From Stenotrophomonas geniculata ATCC 19374 = JCM 13324 (GTDB taxonomy: Bacteria; Pseudomonadota; Gammaproteobacteria; Xanthomonadales; Xanthomonadaceae): DNA of 64,000 nt. The notes beneath the pieces were generated by a model. It did not search any database and had not been told where the DNA came from. It saw only the letters and a program-made list of their open reading frames with translations. The stretch's first letter is position 1. Each line of letters starts with the position of its first letter. The stretch is taken from positions 46,462 through 110,461 of the forward strand of contig NZ_LLXT01000129.1 of NCBI RefSeq assembly GCF_001431625.1, read 5' to 3'. The position numbers and the translations under genes were made by a program. Of the stretch, positions 1-7,343 are shown piece by piece.

Positions 1-182
1 CGCCCCGGGATGAAGCGGGCGAGCACACCGACATTGAATGCGAGTGCTTTGCCGTCGCTTCTGGTCTGCAGTGAAAGAACATCTACGAAATGCTCGCGCA
101 CTCTCATGAAGGTCGGCCCGTTGCGCACAAATCCTGCGTCCTTCATTGAGGCGAAGGCGGTGTCCAAAGCTTGCCTTTTCAT
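1..182 (-). CDS. DUF4304-like protein, C-terminus cut off by window edge
   Basis: On the minus strand an ATG at 182 opens a frame of 60 codons with no stop before the left end. It begins MKRQALDTAFASMKDAGF and continues with a pattern (a GFVRNG.TF motif, then alternating hydrophobic strands with FNVGVL) that resembles the DUF4304 family, small proteins of unknown function. A GTGAGG purine-rich site sits just upstream of the ATG. The frame is too short for a confident family call. It lies at the edge of a stretch of broken accessory genes, so it may itself be part of an accessory cassette. What remains of the gene lies outside the window. Confidence 0.5.
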   Translation of the reverse strand, partial: MKRQALDTAFASMKDAGFVRNGPTFMRVREHFVDVLSLQTRSDGKALAFNVGVLARFIPG

Positions 183-389
183 TGGGCCTCACGAGGCGAA
201 CATGGGCGGGAAGATGACTGCAGGTGGGGCATGCCATAACGGGTATGCCGGTGCGCTGTACTGAAGCCTATCGGCTGAAAAGGAAGGTGCAATGGGGGCT
301 GGCGTCAGAACATGTCGCATTTGACGATAGCTGTGTGATCGCTGTGCCCAGCTCGGTGGGCCCCGATCCTGCACGACCTGCTGCGTTGC

Positions 390-1085
390 ATGGGTAGCGC
401 CGGGCGATGCCCAGCGAGCCCGGTACGCGCCTACCTAGATGTTCTCGCGGCCAAGACCCGATTCTTCGGCATTGCTGCCTGTGCCGCGCGCTCGCACCAC
501 TGTTCCAAGCGCCTCCTGAAAATGGCTTGCATTACCAGCCGCCAAGGCGGCGCTCAGATAGATGGCGATTGCGACGTCATCATCCAGATAGCGGTCCAGG
601 CGCTGGTCACGTTCACGGAAGTGGTGCTGCTACTGGCCGGGCGCTGCTTTGTGCTGGGAACCTGGACGGAGTCCAGCAGCCTGCTCTGGGGTTTTTTCCT
701 CGCAGTACTGCTGGGAGCGGGACTGGCCCTCGCTGCGAACAAGGATTCCCTCCACAGGGTTCTCCGTCGTGCAGGCTTCACCACGAGGACATCCCACCCG
801 AGCGAGTGGTACTGCGTACTGGGTACGCGTCCTGCCTTCGTGGTGCTGCAGCTGAAGGATGGCCGTCGACTGACCGGCTACCCCAAGGAGTGGCCGATCA
901 GTCCGGCGGCAGGGCAGTTCTACATGCAGATGCCGGCCTGGATTGTGGACAGGGATCCATCAGATGCAGGCGCTGATCCGGAAGCAGGGCCTGCAATGGT
1001 CGAGCTCCCACAGCTGGATGGCATACTGATTCACGCAACCGACGTGCAATGGGTCGAGATTCTCCAGGAGACAGACAATGGCTAA
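390..1085 (+). CDS. DUF6338-like membrane protein, N-terminus replaced or truncated
   Basis: From about residue 78 (base 621) the 231-residue frame looks like the C-terminal two thirds of a DUF6338 protein: a membrane helix around residues 96-116, then a soluble part with HPSEWYCVLG, FVVLQLKDGRRLTGYPKEWP and a C-terminal strand containing ILIHATDVQWVEI. The family's function is unknown. The first 77 or so residues do not look like a protein; they are the antisense of an antidote remnant. I therefore infer that the original 5' end was lost by recombination. Expression would need an internal start such as the GTG near 621. The stop overlaps the ATG at 1078. Confidence 0.45.
   Translation: MGSAGRCPASPVRAYLDVLAAKTRFFGIAACAARSHHCSKRLLKMACITSRQGGAQIDGDCDVIIQIAVQALVTFTEVVLLLAGRCFVLGTWTESSSLLWGFFLAVLLGAGLALAANKDSLHRVLRRAGFTTRTSHPSEWYCVLGTRPAFVVLQLKDGRRLTGYPKEWPISPAAGQFYMQMPAWIVDRDPSDAGADPEAGPAMVELPQLDGILIHATDVQWVEILQETDNG
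435..611 (-). pseudogene. Remnant of a HigA-type addiction-module antidote
   Basis: Read on the minus strand, this stretch encodes RYLDDDVAIAIYLSAALA, then a segment ending EESGLGRENI and a stop at 437-435. The pattern Y-L-D-D/E-x-A-I-x-x-Y-L, then ALG.V.RARG, then GL.REN matches the 'putative addiction module antidote' family, the same family as the intact antitoxin at 11455-11757. It has no start codon, since an in-frame TAG lies just upstream. It also stops inside the helix-turn-helix, about 30 residues short of the usual end. It is therefore a decayed fragment. It lies antisense within the 5' part of the DUF6338-like frame. Confidence 0.55.
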
Positions 1086-1287
1086 GTTGAGGAAGGGTTC
1101 CAACCCACCACTGGACCAGCTGGTCGTATCCATGGAGAACGCAAACCCCAAGCTCCCCGCGGGCAGGAAGCGCCCGCCGCCGCCGCCCAGCCCGCCCCGG
1201 CCGCGGGAACCGGGCCCAACCGGCGCTCACCGCGCGGCTGACCGGGCGCATTCAGCCGGGCGGTGTAAACTATTGATCTCACTGGCA
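1078..1287 (+). pseudogene. Pro-rich small-protein frame running without a stop into dusA
   Basis: An ATG at 1078 overlaps the end of the DUF6338-like gene and opens a frame beginning MAKLRKGSNPPLDQLVVSME, followed by a run of prolines (residues 33-44). Small Pro-rich partners downstream of DUF6338 genes are plausible, but I cannot name the family. There is no stop: the frame continues in phase into dusA. The most economical reading is that a small gene lost its 3' end when it was joined to the dusA promoter region. It could also be untranslated. Confidence 0.3.
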
Positions 1288-2319
1288 ATGCCAGTCTCCA
1301 CGATCAACGCCCCGATGACGTCCGCCACCGCCCGTTACGCCGATTCCCTGCGCCTGTCCGTTGCCCCGATGATGGACTGGACGGACCGCCATTGCCGCGT
1401 GTTCCATCGCGTGCTGGCGCCGGGTGCGCGCCTGTACACGGAAATGGTGCACGCCAACGCGGTCATCCACGGCGATCGCGAGCGCCTGCTCGGCTTCGAT
1501 CGCAGCGAACAGCCGCTGGCGCTGCAGCTGGGTGGCAGTGACCCGGCCCTGCTGGCGCAGGCCGCACGCATCGCTGCCGAGTGGGGCTATGACGAGGTCA
1601 ACCTCAACTGCGGTTGCCCGTCCGATCGCGTGCAGGCCGGGCGTTTTGGTGCCTGCCTGATGCGCGAGCCGGTGCTGGTGGCCGAGTGTGTGGCGGCCAT
1701 GGTCGACGCGGTTGATATCCCGGTGACGGTGAAGTGCCGCCTGGGCGTGGATGAGGACAACGACTACGACGTGTTTGCCAGCTTCGTCGACCGCCAGGTT
1801 GCCGCCGGTGCGGCGATGGTGGTGGTGCATGCGCGCAACGCGTGGCTGAAGGGCCTGTCGCCGAAGGAGAACCGCGAGGTTCCGCCGCTGAAGTACGACT
1901 GGGCCTACCGCCTGAAGCAGGAGCGCCCGGCACTGCCGGTGGTGATCAACGGTGGCCTGGCCAGCATCGAGGCGGTACAGGCGCAGGCCGCGCACGTCGA
2001 TGGCGTGATGCTGGGCCGCGCGGCCTACCACGACCCCTACCTGCTGCATCAGCTGGAGGCGCTGCACACCGGCGCCCCGCTGCAGGCCCGTGGCGAGCTG
2101 CTGCGCGCGATGCGCCCCTACGTCGAGGCGCGGCTGGGCGAAGGCCTGGCGCTGAAGCACATTACCCGCCACCTGCTCGGCCTGTTCCACGGCCAGCCCG
2201 GTGGTCGCGCATTCCGCCAGGTGCTGAGCGAGGGCGCGCACCGCCCGGGCGCCGGCTGGAGCCTGATCGAACAGGCCCTGGCGGTCACCGAACGCGAAGC
2301 TGATCGGGCTGCAGCGTGA
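1288..2319 (+). CDS. dusA: tRNA-dihydrouridine(20/20a) synthase DusA
   Basis: This is an FMN-dependent enzyme that reduces uridine 20/20a in the tRNA D-loop. Visible motifs are SVAPMMDWTDRHCR near residue 24, YTEMVHANAVIHG near 50, and NLNCGCPSDRVQ with the catalytic Cys about residue 110. KCRLGVDE and VVINGGL follow in the TIM barrel, then the helical C-terminal domain ending about residue 343. The length fits the family. The start is uncertain: ATG 1288 and ATG 1315 are both possible, neither has a strong Shine-Dalgarno site, and the frame is open upstream to 1078. A promoter-like TAAACT lies at about 1265. The upstream neighbours are accessory debris, so this gene marks the start of the core segment. 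Confidence 0.93.
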   Translation: MPVSTINAPMTSATARYADSLRLSVAPMMDWTDRHCRVFHRVLAPGARLYTEMVHANAVIHGDRERLLGFDRSEQPLALQLGGSDPALLAQAARIAAEWGYDEVNLNCGCPSDRVQAGRFGACLMREPVLVAECVAAMVDAVDIPVTVKCRLGVDEDNDYDVFASFVDRQVAAGAAMVVVHARNAWLKGLSPKENREVPPLKYDWAYRLKQERPALPVVINGGLASIEAVQAQAAHVDGVMLGRAAYHDPYLLHQLEALHTGAPLQARGELLRAMRPYVEARLGEGLALKHITRHLLGLFHGQPGGRAFRQVLSEGAHRPGAGWSLIEQALAVTEREADRAAA

Positions 2320-2338
2320 CCGCAGTCACATTCCTGAC

Positions 2339-2383
2339 TTGACAAGGGACGTCGATTCGTCCCGAATGTTCACTTAGCTGAAC
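2339..2383 (+). promoter_or_regulatory. Intergenic -35-like box with two inverted repeats
   Basis: TTGACA at 2339-2344 matches a sigma70 -35 box but has no good -10 box at the right distance. GGGACG/CGTCCC at 2346-2363 forms a 6-bp stem with a 6-nt loop, and GTTCA/TGAAC at 2369-2383 forms a second short inverted repeat. No T-tract follows. The region may hold the end of dusA transcription, an operator for the PepSY-phoPQ genes, or both. Confidence 0.25.
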
Positions 2384-2531
2384 AACGCGGGCGCAGGGCC
2401 GGAAAAGTTCAGACCGGATTCACCGCTGTAAACCAAGAATTTGCAAAAGATTTGTAAAACGCTGGGTTTCGAACCCGGCGCCGGATTTACGACTTTTGAA
2501 CGAATCGCCGTGCTCGGCTAGGATCGCATCG

Positions 2532-2906
2532 ATGTCTTCCGCTCCCTTCCATCGCCGCATTGCCCTGGTCACCTGCGTGGTGCTGTCGGCTGTGCCGCTG
2601 TCTTCGGCGCTGGCGCAACAGCCGCCGCGTGGCGAGCAGGCGCGGGCGGAGATGATGGAGCGGGGCGAGCGTGGCAACCGTGGCGACGAGCGGTCGCTGT
2701 CCGATGCCGTGCGCCGCGTGCAGCGCACCACCGGCGGCCACATCCTCGGCGCCGAGCGCGTGCCGTTCGATGGTCGTGATATCAACCGGGTGAAGTACAT
2801 GGACGATCGGGGCCGGGTCCGCTACATGGACGACCCCGCCCCGTCGCGTTCACAGCCGCGCACGCCGCGGTCGGATATGTCATCACTACGCGGCGATAAC
2901 CCCTGA
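2532..2906 (+). CDS. Small exported PepSY-like protein upstream of phoPQ
   Basis: This 124-residue protein has an N-terminal signal peptide (basic start, hydrophobic core to about residue 28, ALAQ cleavage region). The mature part is Arg/Glu-rich. The pattern SDAVRRVQRTTGG.ILGAERV, then NRVKYMDDRGRVRYMDD, resembles the short PepSY-type modules that often precede envelope-sensing two-component genes. ATG 2532 is chosen because an AGGA site lies 8 nt upstream; a longer frame starts at 2496 but would bury the signal sequence. It ends 73 bp before phoP on the same strand. A role in modulating PhoQ in the periplasm is inference from position only. Confidence 0.6.
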   Translation: MSSAPFHRRIALVTCVVLSAVPLSSALAQQPPRGEQARAEMMERGERGNRGDERSLSDAVRRVQRTTGGHILGAERVPFDGRDINRVKYMDDRGRVRYMDDPAPSRSQPRTPRSDMSSLRGDNP

Positions 2907-2979
2907 ACAGGGATAGTTGTCGCTATCAACCCGTACCCCACAGGCCTCCGGGCCACACCCAGGACACTAGGGAGAGTTC

Positions 2980-3663
2980 ATGCGTATCCTTCTGGTCGAA
3001 GACGAAGCCCCGCTGCGTGAGACCCTGGCAGCCCGGCTCAAGCGCGAAGGCTTTGCCGTCGATGCTGCGCAGGACGGCGAGGAAGGCCTCTACATGGGGC
3101 GCGAAGTTCCGTTCGATGTCGGCATCATCGACCTTGGCCTGCCCAAGATGTCGGGCATGGAGCTGATCAAGGCCCTGCGTGACGAAGGCAAGAAGTTCCC
3201 GGTGCTGATCCTGACCGCGCGTTCGAGCTGGCAGGACAAGGTCGAGGGCCTGAAGCAGGGCGCCGACGACTACCTGGTCAAGCCGTTCCACGTCGAAGAG
3301 CTGCTGGCCCGCGTCAACGCGCTGCTGCGCCGCGCCGCTGGCTGGAGCAAGCCGACGCTGGAATGCGGCCCGGTTGCCCTGGACCTGGCTGCGCAGACCG
3401 TCAGCGTGGCCGGCAGCAATGTCGACCTCACCAGCTACGAGTACAAGGTGCTGGAGTACCTGATGATGCACGCCGGTGAACTGGTCTCCAAGGCCGACCT
3501 CACCGAGCACATCTACCAGCAGGACTTCGACCGCGACTCGAACGTGCTGGAGGTCTTCATCGGCCGCCTGCGCAAGAAGCTGGACCCGGATGGCGAACTG
3601 AAGCCGATCGAGACCGTGCGCGGCCGCGGCTACCGTTTCGCGATTCCGCGCAACGAGGGCTGA
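2980..3663 (+). CDS. phoP: PhoP-type response regulator (OmpR family)
   Basis: This 227-residue regulator has a receiver domain (residues 1-115) with the acidic pair in LLVEDEAP, phospho-acceptor Asp51 in IIDLGLPKMSG and Lys101 in YLVKPF. An OmpR/PhoB winged-helix DNA-binding domain (about 125-225) ends in the typical VRGRGYRF. A GGAGAG ribosome site precedes ATG 2980. It lies 25 bp upstream of a histidine kinase with a periplasmic sensor, the standard PhoP-PhoQ arrangement. In Xanthomonadaceae this system responds to low Mg2+ and cationic peptides and controls envelope and efflux genes. That function is family knowledge, not visible here. Confidence 0.92.
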   Translation: MRILLVEDEAPLRETLAARLKREGFAVDAAQDGEEGLYMGREVPFDVGIIDLGLPKMSGMELIKALRDEGKKFPVLILTARSSWQDKVEGLKQGADDYLVKPFHVEELLARVNALLRRAAGWSKPTLECGPVALDLAAQTVSVAGSNVDLTSYEYKVLEYLMMHAGELVSKADLTEHIYQQDFDRDSNVLEVFIGRLRKKLDPDGELKPIETVRGRGYRFAIPRNEG

Positions 3664-3688
3664 GCCGGCTCACCCTGGCGATAGCACG

Positions 3689-5113
3689 ATGTCCGGCCGT
3701 CTGTGGTTCTTCCGACGCTGGCGGCCGCGCTCCCTGCAGGCGCGCCAGATGTTCGCCGCGTCCGTGGGCCTGGTCGCGTTCCTGGCGCTGGCCGGTTACG
3801 CGCTCGACGCCGCCTTCGCCGATACGGCGAAGGCGAACCTGCGTGAGCGCCTGAAGAACTACGCCACCGCCTACGCGGCCGGCATCGACTTCACCCGCGA
3901 CCGCTCGCTGTACATCCGCGAGCAGCCGCCGGATTCGCGCTTCGACGTGCCGGGCAGTGGCCTGTACCTGCAGGTGGTGATGCCGCACGGCAAGGGCAAT
4001 TCGATGTCCGCCGAAGGTCCGATGCTGCCCACCGCGGGCGGTGGCCTGCTGGCGCCGCGCCAGGAAGTGTTCGAAGGCCCACTGCCGATGATCCAGATCG
4101 ACGGCAGCCAGGGCTCGGTGTACCGCTATGGCCTGGGTCTGGTGTGGGACGCCGACGCCGACCCTGCCACCGAGTTTCCGTACACCATCTACGTGATGGA
4201 AGACTCGCGCGCGCTGGGTGCGCAGCTGCGCGTGTTCCGCAGCCGGGTCTGGTTCTACCTGGGCGGCATCGGCCTGATCCTGCTGCTGCTGCAGACCGTC
4301 ATCCTGCAGTGGAGCCTGCGCCCACTGCGCCGCGTGATCACCGAGCTGACCAAGGTGCAGCGCGGCGAGACCGAGCGCATGAGCGAGCGCCACCCGCGTG
4401 AGCTGGAACCGCTGACCGACAGCATCAACGCCTTCATTGAAAGCGAGCGCGAGAACCTGGAGCGCCAGCGCAACACCCTGGCCGACCTGGCGCACAGCCT
4501 GAAGACGCCCATCGCCGTGCTGCGCACGCAGATGGACAGCGGCGCCGGGGACGGCGCCCTGCGCGAGGAGCTGGACGTGCAGCTGCAGCGCATGAACAAC
4601 CTGGTCTCGTACCAGCTGGCACGTGCTGCGTCGTCGGGCCACAAGCTGTTCTCCGCACCGCTGCCGATTGAATCCAACGCCGAGGAAATCGTGCGTGGCC
4701 TGGAGAAGGTCTACGCCTCCAAGGGTGTGCTGTGCGAATTCGACATCGACCCGGCCGCGCGCTTCCATGGCGAACCGGGCGACCTGCAGGAACTGCTCGG
4801 CAACCTGCTGGAAAACGCCTTCAAGTGGGCCAACCGCCGCGTGCTGCTGACCGCGCAGCCGCTGCCGGCACCGAACGCGCGCCGTGCCGGCCTGCTGCTG
4901 GCGGTGGACGACGATGGCCCTGGCATTGCCCCGGACGACATCGGCAAGGTGCTGCAGCGTGGCGTGCGTGGCGACGAGCGCGTGCAGGGCCACGGCATCG
5001 GCCTGTCGATCGTGCAGGACCTGATCAAGGATTACCGCGGTGAACTGGCTGTGGGCCGCTCCGAGGAACTGGGCGGCGCCCGTTTCGAAGTGCGCCTGCC
5101 GCCGGGGCCGTAG
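3689..5113 (+). CDS. phoQ: PhoQ-type sensor histidine kinase
   Basis: This is a 474-residue membrane kinase. Two membrane helices (about 22-41 and 189-207) enclose a periplasmic sensor of about 145 residues. A HAMP-like linker follows, then the H-box LADLAHSLKTP with His269, the N-box GNLLENAFKWAN (about 370-381), the G1 box VDDDGPGI and G2 box GHGIGLSIV. It partners the response regulator immediately upstream. An acidic patch (DADADPATE, about 154-162) in the sensor fits the metal- or peptide-binding surface of PhoQ proteins, but this is inference. The gene ends just before a SMAG repeat pair. Confidence 0.9.
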   Translation: MSGRLWFFRRWRPRSLQARQMFAASVGLVAFLALAGYALDAAFADTAKANLRERLKNYATAYAAGIDFTRDRSLYIREQPPDSRFDVPGSGLYLQVVMPHGKGNSMSAEGPMLPTAGGGLLAPRQEVFEGPLPMIQIDGSQGSVYRYGLGLVWDADADPATEFPYTIYVMEDSRALGAQLRVFRSRVWFYLGGIGLILLLLQTVILQWSLRPLRRVITELTKVQRGETERMSERHPRELEPLTDSINAFIESERENLERQRNTLADLAHSLKTPIAVLRTQMDSGAGDGALREELDVQLQRMNNLVSYQLARAASSGHKLFSAPLPIESNAEEIVRGLEKVYASKGVLCEFDIDPAARFHGEPGDLQELLGNLLENAFKWANRRVLLTAQPLPAPNARRAGLLLAVDDDGPGIAPDDIGKVLQRGVRGDERVQGHGIGLSIVQDLIKDYRGELAVGRSEELGGARFEVRLPPGP

Positions 5114-5117
5114 CCTT

Positions 5118-5179
5118 GTGGAGAGTCGAGCCATGCTCGACTGCTCCGCAAAATGCAGCCGAGCATGGCTCGGCTCTAC
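5118..5179. repeat. SMAG (GTAG-type) REP palindrome pair, inverted
   Basis: Two short palindromes lie head to head: GAGAGTCGAGCCATGCTCGAC at 5121-5141 and GCCGAGCATGGCTCGGCTCTAC at 5158-5179. The second carries the signature tetranucleotide as CTAC. They lie between the convergent phoQ and mtfA stops. The form matches the S. maltophilia GTAG repeat family; such dimers can act as terminators or mRNA 3' stabilisers. Confidence 0.75.
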
Positions 5180-5197
5180 ATAAGCTGCGGTAGTGAA

Positions 5198-5956
5198 TCA
5201 GCCGACCATCGTCGGCGGCTCGCCATAGAACCGCCGCAGCTGCGCGGCCACCTCCGGCAATGCCTGCTGCAGCAGATCCGGCGCCGAGAAGTGATACTCG
5301 CTCGCTACCGCGAAGAACTCTTCCGGCGCTTCGGCCGCGTACGGATCGATCAGCGTTTCCACGCCCGCGTCCACCTGCGCACAGAAGGCATCGTAAGCCT
5401 GCTGGAACGTAGCCGCCCACTCGCGCTGCCATTGCCGCGGCAGCGGCGGCGTGCCGTCCATCGCGCCATCCAGCGCATCCAGCTTGTGCACCATCTCGTG
5501 CACCGCCACGCAGTAGCCCTCGTGCGGCGCCGACAGGTCGGCCTGCACATCGGCCCAGGACAGGATCAACGGACCGCTGTCCCACGATTCGCCGATCAGT
5601 TCGTCATCCCACTCGTGCAGTACGCCGGCCGCATCCAGGTGGCTGCGGTGCACGCGGAACGCGTCGGGGTAGACGATCAGCTGCGACCAGCCTTCCAGTC
5701 CCACCTCGCCGAACTCCAGCAGCGGCAGGCAGCACAGCGCCGCCAGCAGCACGCCATCGCCGGCCTGCAGCTGCAGATCGCCGATCGGGGTGATGGTCTT
5801 CTCGTGCAGGAAGCGCGTGGCCAGCAGGCGCAGTCGCCCACGACGCCCGTCATCCAGGCCGTGCAGCCACGCCGCGCGTTGGCAGGCGTCTTCCCAAAGT
5901 GCATCGTCAATCGGCCGCGGTGCAGGCCGCAGCCACTGCAGCAACGACTTGATCAG
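5198..5956 (-). CDS. mtfA: MtfA-like zinc metallopeptidase (M90)
   Basis: In E. coli MtfA is a cytosolic peptidase that binds the Mlc repressor and tunes sugar uptake. The zinc motif HEMVHKLD is clear, with a downstream EEFFAVASEYHF supplying the third ligand, and the flanking LILSWADV and YCVAV match the family. There is no ATG in the right place. CTG at 5956 has GGGA 8 nt upstream and overlaps the stop of the preceding gene (CTGA). TTG at 5944 is the other option and would shorten the protein by 4 residues. The gene follows, and overlaps, a small exported-protein gene. Confidence 0.82.
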   Translation of the reverse strand: MIKSLLQWLRPAPRPIDDALWEDACQRAAWLHGLDDGRRGRLRLLATRFLHEKTITPIGDLQLQAGDGVLLAALCCLPLLEFGEVGLEGWSQLIVYPDAFRVHRSHLDAAGVLHEWDDELIGESWDSGPLILSWADVQADLSAPHEGYCVAVHEMVHKLDALDGAMDGTPPLPRQWQREWAATFQQAYDAFCAQVDAGVETLIDPYAAEAPEEFFAVASEYHFSAPDLLQQALPEVAAQLRRFYGEPPTMVG

Positions 5957-6240
5957 CGGAACATTCCCGGCAGGTAGCTGTGCCACTTCGGCGCGCGGAT
6001 GCGCGGCAGCATGTCGTCGTCGCTGCCACCGCCGCCGGTGGTGGTGCTGGCAGCCGGGCGTACCGGTGCCGCCTTGGTGCTGGCAGCCGATGCGCTGGCG
6101 GTGGGCGCGCGCTGCGAGGCGGCATCGCCATTGGAGGACACGCATGCCCCACGGCTGTCGTCCAGCGCTGCTGTCGCAGACGCCGCGAAGGGCATCGTCA
6201 GCAGGATCAGGCAATGGGCATAACGGCGCATTGACGACAT
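5953..6240 (-). CDS. Small exported protein of unknown function
   Basis: This 95-residue protein has a signal peptide (MRRYAHCLILL with a hydrophobic core, cleavage after about ATA), an Ala/Ser-rich low-complexity middle, a Gly/Asp stretch, and a C-terminus ending IRAPKWHSYLPGMFR that looks more constrained. I do not recognise the family. Its TGA overlaps the probable CTG start of mtfA, so the two are translationally linked. ATG 6240 or 6231 could be the start; neither has a strong ribosome site. The next gene upstream, birA, is divergent, with about 120 bp between them. Confidence 0.6.
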   Translation of the reverse strand: MSSMRRYAHCLILLTMPFAASATAALDDSRGACVSSNGDAASQRAPTASASAASTKAAPVRPAASTTTGGGGSDDDMLPRIRAPKWHSYLPGMFR

Positions 6241-6362
6241 CCACGTTAAGGGAAGGTGAGTTCCCGATTCTAGCCCGAACCCGGCACCCGGTTGGAAGCC
6301 CCTGCGGCCCACCGGTGGCGGGCGTCGCTGGCGGCTTTCCCGCATAATTCCTTTCTGACTTC

Positions 6363-7343
6363 GTGGAAGCTGCCGTGGACGATCGCCAATTGCTGGCCAA
6401 ACTCGCTGCCGGTCGCCTGTCCGGCGACGCCCTGGCCCGTGAGCTGGGCCAGACCCGGGCGGCCATTTGGAAGCGTATTCAAGGACTTAGGGCCGCCGGT
6501 GTGGACATCGAGGGCCGCGCTGGCGAGGGCTATGGCCTGACCCGCCCGGTCGACCTGCTGGACCCGGCCGCGATCCGCGCCGGCCTGCCCGCCGACGTCC
6601 AGGCCCTGCTGCACGACCTGCAGGTGGCCTGGACAGTGGACTCCACCAACGCAGAATTGCTGCGTTGCAGCGCGCCCCTGCGCGGGGTGAGCGTCCTGCT
6701 GGCCGAACGCCAGACCGGCGGCCGCGGCCGTCGCGGCCGTACGTGGGCGTCGCCGCTGGCCGCGCATATCTACCTGTCGGTGCTGCGCCTGTTCTCCGGC
6801 GGCCTCGGCCGCTTGGCCGGGCTGAGCCTGGTGGCCGGCATCGCCGTGGCCGAAGCGCTGCACGACCTGGGCTACACCCAGGCGCAGCTGAAGTGGCCGA
6901 ATGACCTGATCGTTGATGGCAAGCGCAAGCTGGTCGGCCTGCTCGCAGAAGGCGGTGGCGAATACGCCGGCCCGGCGCGCGCGGTGATGGGCATCGGCAT
7001 CAACACGCACATGCCGCCGTCGTTCGCCGAGCAGATCACCCAGCCGTGGGTGGATCTGGACACGCTGGCTGGCAAGCCGGTGGACCGCAACGTGGTCGTT
7101 GCGGCCGTGTTGACGCGCCTGCTGCCGGCGCTGGAAGAGTTCGATCGCGAAGGTCTCGCTCCGTTCCTGCCGCGCTACGCCGCGTTCGACATGCTGGCCG
7201 GCCGCGAAGTACGGGTGGAACTGGAAGGGCAGTGGCAGCATGGCACCGCGCTCGGCCTGGCCGATGACGGCGCCTTGCGCGTGCGCATCGATGGCCGCGA
7301 GTGCCTGCTGCACGCCGGCGAAGTCAGCGTGAGGGCGGCATGA
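6363..7343 (+). CDS. birA: Biotin-[acetyl-CoA-carboxylase] ligase / biotin repressor BirA
   Basis: BirA activates biotin as biotinyl-AMP and transfers it to the AccB lysine. The first 60 residues form a helix-turn-helix (GDALARELGQTRAAIWKRI), so this is the bifunctional form that can repress biotin genes. The ligase core shows TNAELL, the nucleotide loop GRGRRGRTW (about 120-128), KWPNDL (177-182) and GIGINTHM, followed by a C-terminal SH3-like cap. The start is GTG 6363, with GTG 6375 also possible. Its stop overlaps the coaX ATG (ATGA), so the two cofactor genes are translationally coupled. Confidence 0.92.
   Translation: MEAAVDDRQLLAKLAAGRLSGDALARELGQTRAAIWKRIQGLRAAGVDIEGRAGEGYGLTRPVDLLDPAAIRAGLPADVQALLHDLQVAWTVDSTNAELLRCSAPLRGVSVLLAERQTGGRGRRGRTWASPLAAHIYLSVLRLFSGGLGRLAGLSLVAGIAVAEALHDLGYTQAQLKWPNDLIVDGKRKLVGLLAEGGGEYAGPARAVMGIGINTHMPPSFAEQITQPWVDLDTLAGKPVDRNVVVAAVLTRLLPALEEFDREGLAPFLPRYAAFDMLAGREVRVELEGQWQHGTALGLADDGALRVRIDGRECLLHAGEVSVRAA

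Noticed and set aside
3557..5134. 525-codon minus-strand frame opposite phoQ
   Set aside because: It is antisense shadow of a complete histidine kinase with all catalytic boxes on the plus strand.
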